Positions 1 through 6,502 of a DNA stretch of 21,860 nt are shown piece by piece. This stretch comes from Rhodocyclales bacterium. Its GTDB lineage: Bacteria > Pseudomonadota > Gammaproteobacteria > Burkholderiales > Rhodocyclaceae. The stretch spans positions 1-21,860 of the forward strand of contig JAJTBM010000007.1 of the NCBI GenBank assembly GCA_021286885.1, in the 5' to 3' direction. Below the pieces are notes generated by a model. That model had not been told where the DNA came from and searched no databases. It saw only the letters and a list, made by a program, of their open reading frames with translations. Within the stretch, counting starts at the first letter, position 1; every line of letters begins with the position of its first letter. The translations under genes were made by a program, and so were the position numbers.

Positions 1-2
1 CC

Positions 3-440
3 CTGCAGAGCCAAGATCTCGCCCGGCTCAAACATGAGGCATTTGGTGGCCACGCCCCGGGCAAGCAGTCAGGAGTGAGCATGCAGGCGTTTGTCTCTCC
101 CCATCAAAGCGATTGCGCCCGCTTCTTCCACTACCTTTCGGATGGCCGGGTCGTCCCCGCCATGGATCTGAACGAGACAGACACAGCCCGCGCCCGCTAC
201 ACCATCGAACTGCTCAACCTCAACAGTCCCTTTCTCATCACCCGACGCCGACAGTGGTGGCGCGAGCTTGAAGCGTGCTTCGAAGAACATTGGACACAGG
301 ATTGGGATCTGGCTTGCCTCGCCGCCATAGATCTCGTTCCGAGCCAAGGGCAACTGAGCCGTTTCTTCTCCCTGACTCGAGGATTTTATGGCCCTCTGGG
401 AGAACAAGTCTTGCACCAGCAGGCGCCTGAGCTGCTCTGA
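3..440 (+). CDS. 3' part of a TIGR02646/PtuB-like protein (5' end outside window)
   Basis: The frame is open from base 3, so the gene probably starts left of the window. An internal start (ATG at 81, preceded by AGGAG at 71-75) would give a stand-alone protein of 119 residues. The segment FFHYLSDGRVVPA, then the pattern RARYTIELLNLNSPFL followed by RRR, resembles from memory the C-terminal half of TIGR02646 proteins, a family of putative HNH nucleases found with retrons and in Septu (PtuB). The Cys/His-rich HNH core of that family lies N-terminally and would be outside the window, so no catalytic residue can be checked. No partner ATPase gene follows on this side; the next gene is a porin 300 bases away. 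Coding is moderately sure, the family call is tentative. Confidence 0.5.
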   Translation: MQSQDLARLKHEAFGGHAPGKQSGVSMQAFVSPHQSDCARFFHYLSDGRVVPAMDLNETDTARARYTIELLNLNSPFLITRRRQWWRELEACFEEHWTQDWDLACLAAIDLVPSQGQLSRFFSLTRGFYGPLGEQVLHQQAPELL

Positions 441-743
441 CGCCACGCGCCACAACCATACGCTTGCTTACAAACATCCCTCTCAACGCATCTCTCCACC
501 AGCCTGCTGCGCCACAAATAATGAAATGCAGTTCCATTATCCACCCTTAATATGAGCGACTATCGCACGCACTGAATCGATAAGCGCACAAACTCGCCCG
601 CTTTACCGACTTCTGCCCCAGCCCCCTCGGTAATCTCCTGCCCATGTCGCCGCACACAGGGCGACTGGAGACAAACCGGCCATGCACATGGATGCGTTCA
701 CGCACCTGGGCCGGCATATACAACAAGAGGAGTTGGTAAGGAA
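441..743 (+). promoter_or_regulatory. Gene-free region upstream of the porin
   Basis: These 303 bases separate the left-edge gene from the porin and are less GC-rich than the coding DNA around them in their middle part. They contain a 23-base inverted repeat (518-540), described separately, and a possible -10 element TAATAT at 548-553 without a good -35 match. Close to the porin, GAGGAG (727-732) and AAGGA (738-742) both lie upstream of the ATG. No RNA gene or convincing terminator for the upstream gene was seen. Confidence 0.35.
518..540. promoter_or_regulatory. Candidate operator, ATAATG-N11-CATTAT
   Basis: ATAATG (518-523) and CATTAT (535-540) are perfect inverted repeats separated by 11 bases, and two further A:T pairs match inside. 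The spacing fits a dimeric regulator such as a LysR-type protein (T-N11-A). It lies just upstream of a TAATAT element (548-553) that could be the -10 of the porin promoter. The function is inferred. Confidence 0.35.
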
Positions 744-1928
744 ATGAAAGTCAAAACCCTGAGCGTCCTGCTGGCCGGTCTGGCCTCTTTGAATGCGGGC
801 CTGGCCCATGCTGAACTGCCGGCCATCGAAGCGGGTGGTGCCACCTTCAATGTGTATGGGAATGTGGATCAGTACCTCAACTTCATGCGCAGTAGCTCGG
901 GCAAGTCCCTGAATGCGCTGGAAGAAGGCGGCTATCTGCGCACCCGCGTAGGGGTGCGTGGCGAGAAGCCGGTGGATACCGACCTGTCCATCAAGTTCCA
1001 GCTGGAACAGGGCCTGAACATCACCAACGGCAGCCAGGCCGACTCCACCCGTCTGTTTGACCGCCAAGCCTGGGTGGGCCTGAAGAGTGTTTACGGCGAG
1101 TTCCGCGCCGGGCGCCAGAACACCGCCGTGTTCTACCGGGGCAGCTACATCGACTTCACCGCCCGCACCATGGGTTCGGTGATCAATGCGTTCGGCGTGG
1201 CCTCCCGCTACGACAGCGACCTGGCCTGGATCTCCAACCGGATGGACGGCCTGCTGCTGGAAGCCCACTACTCCTTCGCCGGTGCCAAGGAAAACGAAAC
1301 CGACAACCAGGGCGTCTACCAACTCGCCGCCGACTATGAAAACGGCCCCTTCCGCATCGGCTACGCCGGCGTGGGCGGCAAGTCGCCGTATGCCAGCACC
1401 GTCGACAAGACCGTGTTCTACAACAACCTGTACGCCAACTACGACTACGGTCGCGGCAAGGTGTATCTGGCCTACGTGCGCACCAACAACAACGCCAGCA
1501 CGTGTACCAACAGCAACAGCGACGGAAGCTGCAAGGCGGGCTACACCCTGAACAACGGCGGCGCGCCCCTGGGCAACACCGGCTCTTTGGTCACCGGCAC
1601 CAGCACCGGCGCCAACACCTACTACAACATCTGGCAGGTATCCGCCGACTACAAGCTGACCCCCAAGCTGCGTCTGGGCGCCCTGTATGGCCGGATTGAA
1701 GACAGCTCCGGCACCGGCAAGAACGCCAACGGCTGGGCCGTGGGTGCCTACTACGACATCTTCAAGGACACCATGATCTACGCCCTGGCCGATGTGCTGT
1801 CCAACGACCCGAACGCAGGCTTCCGCCCGTCCGGTTCCGCTGGCCTGCCCAAGAACTACACCGCCGCCAGCGACGTGAATGGCGAAACCATCCGGGGCGT
1901 GCAACTGGGCTTCGTCTACAAGTTCTGA
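744..1928 (+). CDS. Gram-negative general porin (OmpC-like/Porin_4 family)
   Basis: The product has 394 residues. Residues 1-23 form a typical signal peptide (MKVK, hydrophobic core, Ala-His-Ala before Glu24). The mature part alternates short amphipathic beta strands with Gly/Asn/Tyr-rich loops and ends in VQLGFVYKF, the C-terminal Phe signature recognised by the BAM complex. Near the start it has FNVYGNVDQYLNF and then LRTRVGVRGEKP, the usual first strands of 16-stranded trimeric porins. It should form a water-filled channel for small, probably anionic, solutes in the outer membrane. A Cys pair in 'STCTNSNSDGSCKAGY' may close a loop by a disulfide. It has its own terminator at 2111-2136. Lying next to aromatic-acid genes it might help uptake of their substrates, but that is only context. 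Confidence 0.93.
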   Translation: MKVKTLSVLLAGLASLNAGLAHAELPAIEAGGATFNVYGNVDQYLNFMRSSSGKSLNALEEGGYLRTRVGVRGEKPVDTDLSIKFQLEQGLNITNGSQADSTRLFDRQAWVGLKSVYGEFRAGRQNTAVFYRGSYIDFTARTMGSVINAFGVASRYDSDLAWISNRMDGLLLEAHYSFAGAKENETDNQGVYQLAADYENGPFRIGYAGVGGKSPYASTVDKTVFYNNLYANYDYGRGKVYLAYVRTNNNASTCTNSNSDGSCKAGYTLNNGGAPLGNTGSLVTGTSTGANTYYNIWQVSADYKLTPKLRLGALYGRIEDSSGTGKNANGWAVGAYYDIFKDTMIYALADVLSNDPNAGFRPSGSAGLPKNYTAASDVNGETIRGVQLGFVYKF

Positions 1929-2043
1929 TCCCGTCGGCGCCGGCTGCCCCACCTCCCCCCGCCGTTCCTCACCTCCGGCACGGGCACAGTCGGCGCGATG
2001 GGGTTTTCAGGAGATGGGGTGCCTGCGGGCGCCCCCGTAATTC

Positions 2044-2076
2044 CCGAGACTCTCCGAGACTTTCCGAGTTTCTCCG
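2044..2076. repeat. Three imperfect 10-base tandem repeats (CCGAGACTYT)
   Basis: CCGAGACTCT, CCGAGACTTT and CCGAGTTTCT follow one another directly and are followed by another CCG. The array lies between the porin stop and its terminator, in otherwise unremarkable non-coding sequence. It is probably a slippage product; no function is evident. Confidence 0.6.
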
Positions 2077-2110
2077 TTTTCTCTATCGTTCTCCTAGCGT
2101 TGAGAAATTT

Positions 2111-2136
2111 GGCACCCCACGGGGTGCCATTTTTTT
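2111..2136 (+). terminator. Rho-independent terminator after the porin
   Basis: GGCACCC (2111-2117) pairs with GGGTGCC (2122-2128) around a four-base loop and is followed by A and seven T (2130-2136). It lies between two convergent genes. On the minus strand the stem is followed only by AAATTT, so it serves mainly the plus-strand porin. Confidence 0.85.
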
Positions 2137-2158
2137 GGCTTGCGCAATGCGCCCTGCA

Positions 2159-3010
2159 TCAGGCCGCGTGCTGCACCAGTTCGAACTGGATGCCGCCTTC
2201 CAGGCTGCGGGTCAGGGCGCCCCGGTCACGGCCCCCCAACAAGCTGGCATCCACAAACTGGATGCCCCGGGCTTCAAGCACCGCCACGGCGGCGGCCACA
2301 TCGGGGGCGCCCAGACCGATGCGGGTGAAGCCTTCCTGCCAGTGGGCGTCTTCGGCGCCTTCGGGGGCTTCGACAAACTGGAGGAAGAAGCTCTCGTCGC
2401 TGCTGCGCATCAGGGCGCCCCGGGGCATCACCCCAAAACGCACATCATCGGGCAGGGGCTCGAAGCCCAGGGTCTGGTGGAAGAAATCGCACCAGCGGGC
2501 GGTTTCACCCCGCTGGATGTACTGAACCACCCCAAAGAGATGCAGCCCGGCCAGGGCCGGCACTTCAAAGCTCACCCCCGGCAGGGGCAGAAAATCCACC
2601 TGATAAAAAGCCACACCGGCGCGCCGGTCCAGCAGAAACACCGCCGCGCCGCCCGGCCCCTGGATGCCCGGAATGTTCAGTTCCATGGGCCCGGGCCGGG
2701 TGGCCACGGGCCGGGCCTCGCAGGCCAAGGCGTGGGCGTAGGCCTGCTCGGCGTCGGGCACCCGCAGGCCCAGGGCGCGCAGTTCGATGCCGTCCCCCTC
2801 GGGCACATGCTGGGCCTTGGGGTGGGCGTTGAGGATCACGTTCATGTTCCCCTGGCGATAAAGCAGCACCTGGCGCGAACGGTGGCGGGCCACCGGCACA
2901 AAACCCATGGCCTGGAGCAGGGCGCCAAAGGTGTCCACCTGGCGGGTGGCGTATTCGACAAACTCGATGCCCTCGATACGGGGCAGGAAGGGCAGCACGG
3001 AAGTGTTCAT
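2159..3010 (-). CDS. HPPD-like VOC-superfamily protein
   Basis: The product has 283 residues with two VOC (glyoxalase/extradiol) domains, about 10-130 and 150-283. The N-terminal part (RIEGIEFVEYA, RHRSRQVLLYRQG, GPMELNIPGIQGPGG) recalls 4-hydroxyphenylpyruvate dioxygenase and, even more, the HPPD-like C-terminal half of the dehydroshikimate dehydratase QuiC1. It is about 70 residues shorter than true HPPD. Of the three Fe ligands expected in domain two, His157 (GLHLFG) and Glu277 (IQFELVQ) are present, but the His normally in G-x-Q-H-I is Arg230 (GFTRIGL). Normal HPPD chemistry is therefore doubtful. The ATG at 3010 is chosen because AGAGGA precedes it and because longer frames would run into the terminator at 3112-3150. 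Its link to ring cleavage is suggested by context only. Confidence 0.75.
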   Translation of the reverse strand: MNTSVLPFLPRIEGIEFVEYATRQVDTFGALLQAMGFVPVARHRSRQVLLYRQGNMNVILNAHPKAQHVPEGDGIELRALGLRVPDAEQAYAHALACEARPVATRPGPMELNIPGIQGPGGAAVFLLDRRAGVAFYQVDFLPLPGVSFEVPALAGLHLFGVVQYIQRGETARWCDFFHQTLGFEPLPDDVRFGVMPRGALMRSSDESFFLQFVEAPEGAEDAHWQEGFTRIGLGAPDVAAAVAVLEARGIQFVDASLLGGRDRGALTRSLEGGIQFELVQHAA

Positions 3011-3105
3011 CAAGTCCTCTGGAAGGATCATCAATTCTGGGTCGGGGGAGGAAGAAAAACGGGCCTGGCTGCTTCGGGCGGCGGCCTGGGCCATGCGCGC
3101 CGGAC

Positions 3106-3150
3106 AAGCACAAAAGGCGCCAGAAAACCCCAACAGGGCTTTCTGGCGCC
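3106..3150 (-). terminator. Rho-independent terminator after the second ligAB pair
   Basis: Reading the minus strand, GGCGCCAGAAA (3150-3140) pairs perfectly over 11 bases with TTTCTGGCGCC (3126-3116), loop 13 bases, followed by TTTT (3115-3112) and GTGCTTGT. It lies 50 bases after the ligB-like stop and separates that transcript from the HPPD-like gene. Confidence 0.8.
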
Positions 3151-3200
3151 ATGGCAGACGGTTCCGGCCACGCTGCCGCTTGTGGCGGCAGGGGGCAGAA

Positions 3201-4055
3201 TCAGTCCTGGCTGTCGAACAGCATGAGTCCGGCGGCCGTGTTGGAAATGGGGATATGGTAATTGGAATGGAGCAGGCGTGCGCTGCCGGCGTCGGTACCC
3301 AGCGCAGCCCGGGCGGCGACCCACATGAGCAGCTCGATGCCCTGGGTGCCGGTTTTTTCGATCAGCTCGTCCACCGAATACTGGGTGGCCCAGGCGGGAT
3401 CCTTGACCAGGCTGTCCATGAAGGCCAGATCGAATTCCTTGTTGATGAAGCCGGCACGCTCCCCGTCCAGCTGGTGCGACAGCCCGCCGGTGCCCAGCAC
3501 CAGCACGCGGGCATCCGAATCCCAGCTGCGGATCGCCTCGCCCACGGCCTGGCCGAGCTTGAAGCAGCGCTTGGCGCTGGGCAGCGGGTGCTGGACGGTG
3601 TTGATGCACACCGGCACCGTGCGCACCGGCCAGGAATCGCCCGCGTTCGGCCACAGCAGCTTCATGGGCAGGGTGTAGGCGTGATCCACCAGCATTTCCT
3701 GACAGGTGGTGACGTCGAATTCCTTTTCGACCAGTTCCTCGATCAGGTGCCAGGACAGATCCTGATCCCCCGGAAAGGCCGGCAGGGTCGGGATGCCCCA
3801 GCCCTCGTCGGCGTTCTGGTAAGAGGGCGCGGCCCCCACGGCGAAGGTGGGCATCTTGTCGAGGAAGAAGTTGAGGCCGTGGTCGTTGTAGAGAATCACC
3901 ACCACATCGGGCTTCACTTCTTGGAGCCACTTCTGGACGGGGGGATAGCCATCGAACAGGGGCTTCCAGTACGGGTCGCCCTGCAGGCCGCCGGCAATTG
4001 CACGGCCAATGGCCGGCACGTGGGAGGTGAGGATGCTGCCTACGATCTTTGCCAT
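3201..4055 (-). CDS. Extradiol dioxygenase beta subunit, LigB-type (second copy)
   Basis: The product has 284 residues and is a class III extradiol dioxygenase of the LigB superfamily. The Fe(II) ligands of LigB are all present: His12 (TSHVPA), His59 (YNDH) and Glu241 (QGIELLMW), and so are the catalytic His194 (GTGGLSHQL) and His125 (LVDHAY). It has clearly diverged from the pmdB copy at 8523-9377: the segment WGPRPVP there is WGIPTLP here, and DHGLTVP is DHAYTLP. Protocatechuate, gallate or a methylated derivative are all possible substrates; sequence alone does not settle it. It starts three bases after the ligA-like stop, with no good ribosome site of its own, so translational coupling is likely. 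The pair ends at the terminator 3106-3150. Confidence 0.88.
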   Translation of the reverse strand: MAKIVGSILTSHVPAIGRAIAGGLQGDPYWKPLFDGYPPVQKWLQEVKPDVVVILYNDHGLNFFLDKMPTFAVGAAPSYQNADEGWGIPTLPAFPGDQDLSWHLIEELVEKEFDVTTCQEMLVDHAYTLPMKLLWPNAGDSWPVRTVPVCINTVQHPLPSAKRCFKLGQAVGEAIRSWDSDARVLVLGTGGLSHQLDGERAGFINKEFDLAFMDSLVKDPAWATQYSVDELIEKTGTQGIELLMWVAARAALGTDAGSARLLHSNYHIPISNTAAGLMLFDSQD

Positions 4056-4058
4056 GTC

Positions 4059-4412
4059 TTAACGCCCCGCTTCGATGAGTTTTGCCTTGAAGGCTTCCTT
4101 GGTCATGCCCGTCTGCTGGGCGCCCAGATCCTGCACATCCAGACCCAGAATGCCGGCGAACTTGGCCAGGTAATACACATTGCCGCCCGCTGCGATCAGG
4201 GCCAGCACATTGCGCGCCTCCACGGCGGCCCGCTGCTCGGCGTTGAGGCCGAACTTGCGACAATAGGCGGCTTCGTCCTGCACGAAGGCGGCCCGGTTGT
4301 CGGCGGAATTGAAGGAATAGCACATCTGATTGAGGGCGTAGCCCTTGCGCGCCGCCTCGCCGTCGAACAGCGTGGTGCCGGGGATGCTCACACGCTTCTT
4401 GGTTTCTGCCAT
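4059..4412 (-). CDS. Extradiol dioxygenase alpha subunit, LigA-type (second copy)
   Basis: The product has 117 residues, shorter than the 142-residue PmdA at 9379-9807 because the C-terminal tail is missing. It keeps the LigA core: SIPGTTLFDGEAARKGY, then LNQMCYSFNSADNRAAF, then AGGNVYYLAKFAGILG and GMTKEAFKAKL. LigA proteins cap the active site of the LigB subunit, so it should pair with the gene that follows. The ribosome site AGGAG lies seven bases before the ATG, and the leader CAGGAGACACCC is the same as that in front of pmdA, a trace of shared origin. It is transcribed divergently from the LysR gene, 96 bases apart, the usual arrangement for a LysR-controlled operon. Confidence 0.88.
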   Translation of the reverse strand: MAETKKRVSIPGTTLFDGEAARKGYALNQMCYSFNSADNRAAFVQDEAAYCRKFGLNAEQRAAVEARNVLALIAAGGNVYYLAKFAGILGLDVQDLGAQQTGMTKEAFKAKLIEAGR

Positions 4413-4450
4413 GGGTGTCTCCTGGGTGTGAATGCCACAAGTGCGGCAAC

Positions 4451-4467
4451 GGGACGAAGTTTGTCCC
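4451..4467. promoter_or_regulatory. Candidate LysR operator between ligA copy 2 and lysR
   Basis: GGGACGAAGTTTGTCCC is a 17-base quasi-palindrome in which seven of eight base pairs around the centre match (GGGAC...GTCCC, plus AA...TT). It sits in the 96-base divergent promoter region. A weak -10 for lysR (GATAAA, 4481-4486) lies just downstream, so binding would cover the -35 region of lysR, as in autoregulated LysR systems. This is a candidate only. Confidence 0.45.
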
Positions 4468-4508
4468 CTTCCTGAAGAGGGATAAATCCAGCATCATTGA
4501 ATCCACCC

Positions 4509-5406
4509 ATGAATAATTTCGATCATTTGAACCTGGACGGCCGGCTGCTTCAGTTGCTGGTGGCCGTCATCGAGGAAGGCTCCATCACCCGTGCCGCCGA
4601 GCGGCTGGGGGTCACCCAATCGGCGGTGAGCCACCTGCTCGACAAGCTGCGCGGCATCGTGGGCGATCCACTGTTCGTCAAATCGGGGCGCGGCATCGTC
4701 CCCACCGCCCGAGCCGAAGCCCTGGCCCTGGATGCCCGGGTGCTGCTCGATGAGCTGCGCCGCTTCGCCACCCATAGCGACTTCGACCCCGCCCGCCTGA
4801 AGGGCCACTTCACCATTGCGGCCAACGACTTCCAGCGCGATCTGCTGCTCCCACCCCTGCTCGACCGGCTGCGTGATGCGGCCCCCGGCCTGAGCCTGCG
4901 GGTGCTGCCCTCGGGCGTGCCCAGCGCCGAGATGCTGCGCGACGGGGGCTGCCAGCTGGTGATCTCGCCCCGCCCACCGGAGGCGGGCGACATCCTGCAA
5001 AAGCGTTTGTTTGAAGATGACTACCGGGTGTTCTTCGACCCCCGCCAGCGGGCCGCCCCCGCCGGGCTGGACGATTACCTGGCCGCCGATCACATCACCG
5101 TACGCTACGAACCCCACCGGGGCCTGGAGATTGACCAGGTGCTGGCGGCCCAGGGCATCCAGCGCCGCTTTGTGGCCAGCGTGCCGGGCTTTGCCGGGAT
5201 TCCGTCTTTCCTGCGCGGGAGCAGCCGCCTGGCCACCCTGCCGGGGCTGCTGGGGGGGGGCGCCCTGTAGGGCGTTGCGAGCGCGCCTGCCCATGTACAT
5301 GGTCTGGCATCTGCGCCACCGGCATGACCCGGCCCACAGCTGGCTGCGCGGCCAGCTGGAGGCGGTGGTGCCCGCAGCCCTGGCTGCCGCAGCGCCGGGC
5401 GACTGA
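4509..5406 (+). CDS. LysR-family regulator, frame broken at a G9 run
   Basis: Residues 1-65 form a winged helix-turn-helix (GSITRAAERLGVTQSAVSHL) followed by a LysR substrate-binding domain. In the given sequence the frame stops at TAG 5268-5270, just after nine G (5252-5260). Removing one G restores a frame that continues to TGA 5404-5406 with a normal LysR ending (PMYMVWHLRHRHDPAHSWLR), giving about 298 residues, the usual family length. The sequence as shown yields a truncated protein lacking the last strand and helix. The cause may be a sequencing error, slippage-based phase variation or a recent mutation. ATG 4509 is preferred over TTG 4497; neither has a strong ribosome site. Divergence from ligA suggests it controls that pair, and perhaps the pmd operon like PmdR of Comamonas. 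Confidence 0.85.
5252..5260 (+). repeat. Nine-G homopolymer at the lysR frameshift
   Basis: Nine consecutive G lie within the coding sequence of the LysR gene at exactly the point where the reading frame changes. Eight G would keep the full-length frame. Tracts of this length are prone both to sequencing error and to slipped-strand change in vivo. Confidence 0.9.
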
Positions 5407-5428
5407 ACCCCAGCGCCCGGCATCCGCC

Positions 5429-6388
5429 TCAGGGCACCACGATGCGGAAGGGGCTGTGCTCACGGAGCAGCCACAGCATGGCGCCGATGGTCAGGAAGGA
5501 CATCACCGTGGCCACCAGCAGGGTGGCCGCACAAAAGCCTTCCCGCCCGTGGCGCTGGCCAAAAATCGGGTAGATGCTGAGCATGGGGGCGCTCGCCAGG
5601 AGCACCGCCCCTGCCGCCAGCAGGGGGTCGATGGGGCCAAACAGCAGCACCCCGCCCATCACCGCCAGGGGGTGCAGCACCAGCTTGGCGAAGGTCACCA
5701 CGCCCACATCCACCAGCATGTCGCGCAGGGGCAGGCCCACCAGGCTGCCACCGATAAAGAACAGGGCCACCGGCGCCGAGGCCCCGGCCATCATATCGAC
5801 GGCCTTGGAGACCGGCGCCGGCACCGGGATCTGGAGCAGCGCAAAGCTGATCCCGAGCACGATCCCAACCACAATCGGATTACGCCACAGGCCCAGCAAG
5901 GAACGCCCGAAGGTGCGCAGAAACGGCGTGTGACGCTCGCCCCCGCTCTCGCCCAGGGCAATGCACAGGGGCAGCATCAGCATGTTTTCAACAATCATGG
6001 TGAGGGCCAGGGCCACCGTGGCAGTGGGCCCCACCACCTGCACCGCTATCGGGAAGCCCACATAGGCACTGTTGGCCGAGCACACGCCCATCCCGATCAG
6101 GCTTGCGCCCTCCAACCCCTCCTTGCGCCAACGCCAGGCCCACAGCATGCCCAGGCCCAGCATCAGGAGCGAGCCAAACGCGTAGGCCGCCAGGTATTGG
6201 GTGTTCATCACCTCGGCAAACGAACGGCGCGAGAGGGATTTAAAGATCAGCACCGGCAGGGCCACCCGCACCACAAAGGCGCCCATGGCGGGCAGCATGG
6301 TGCGGGAGAACAGGCCCAGCCGGACCGCAAGGTAGCCCAGGCCGATCAGCACAAAAACCGGGGCGGTGATTTCCAGAATATCCAGCAT
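5429..6388 (-). CDS. AEC-family (auxin efflux carrier) permease
   Basis: The product has 319 residues and about ten hydrophobic segments, ending shortly after the last one. Family features are an N-terminal membrane segment (VFVLIGLGYLAVRLGLFSR), LPVLIFKSLS in the second helix, NSAYVGFPIA with its conserved Asn, Gly and Pro in the middle, and the C-terminal LLASAPMLSIYPIFGQRHG. AEC transporters move organic acids such as malonate or malate across the inner membrane; the substrate here is unknown. The ATG at 6388 fits the family N-terminus better than an upstream TTG at 6418. It ends 22 bases from the convergent lysR end, with no hairpin between. It lies just after the terminator closing the pmd operon, so it is expressed separately or by read-through. 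Aromatic or pathway acids are plausible cargo by context. Confidence 0.85.
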   Translation of the reverse strand: MLDILEITAPVFVLIGLGYLAVRLGLFSRTMLPAMGAFVVRVALPVLIFKSLSRRSFAEVMNTQYLAAYAFGSLLMLGLGMLWAWRWRKEGLEGASLIGMGVCSANSAYVGFPIAVQVVGPTATVALALTMIVENMLMLPLCIALGESGGERHTPFLRTFGRSLLGLWRNPIVVGIVLGISFALLQIPVPAPVSKAVDMMAGASAPVALFFIGGSLVGLPLRDMLVDVGVVTFAKLVLHPLAVMGGVLLFGPIDPLLAAGAVLLASAPMLSIYPIFGQRHGREGFCAATLLVATVMSFLTIGAMLWLLREHSPFRIVVP

Positions 6389-6401
6389 GGGTGGGTCGCT
6401 A

Positions 6402-6453
6402 CAAAGCACAAAAGGCAAGGGGCCCTAGTCTGGCGAGACTTTGGCACCTTGCC
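6402..6453 (-). terminator. Rho-independent terminator of the pmd/aldo-keto reductase operon
   Basis: On the minus strand GGCAAGG (6453-6447) pairs with CCTTGCC (6420-6414), continued inward by GCC/GGC and AGTCT/AGACT with three mismatches, making a 40-base hairpin. It is followed by TTTT (6413-6410) and GTGCTTTG. It lies 50 bases past the aldo/keto reductase stop. Confidence 0.75.
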
Positions 6454-6502
6454 GGCATGAACGGAGTGGAAAGAAACAGGGTCAGCGCTCAGGGATCGAG
6501 GC

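Noticed and set aside
603..1952. A 449-codon open frame on the minus strand opposite the porin
   Set aside because: It is antisense to a clear porin with signal peptide and C-terminal Phe. It is Gly/Val/Ala/His-rich low-complexity, as expected from a GC-rich antisense frame, and shows no known domain.
2044..2076. Possible CRISPR-like array
   Set aside because: The repeats are contiguous 10-mers without spacers and there are no cas genes.
3011..3133. N-terminal extension of the HPPD-like protein
   Set aside because: It would cross the terminator of the preceding operon and has no similarity to the family; the ATG at 3010 has a good ribosome site.
5429..5451. Terminator between lysR and the AEC permease
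   Set aside because: No stem with a T run is present in the 22-base convergent gap.
5324..6460. A 378-codon plus-strand frame opposite the AEC permease
   Set aside because: It is rich in His, Gln, Arg and Gly, with no domain and no ribosome site; the membrane protein on the other strand is well supported.
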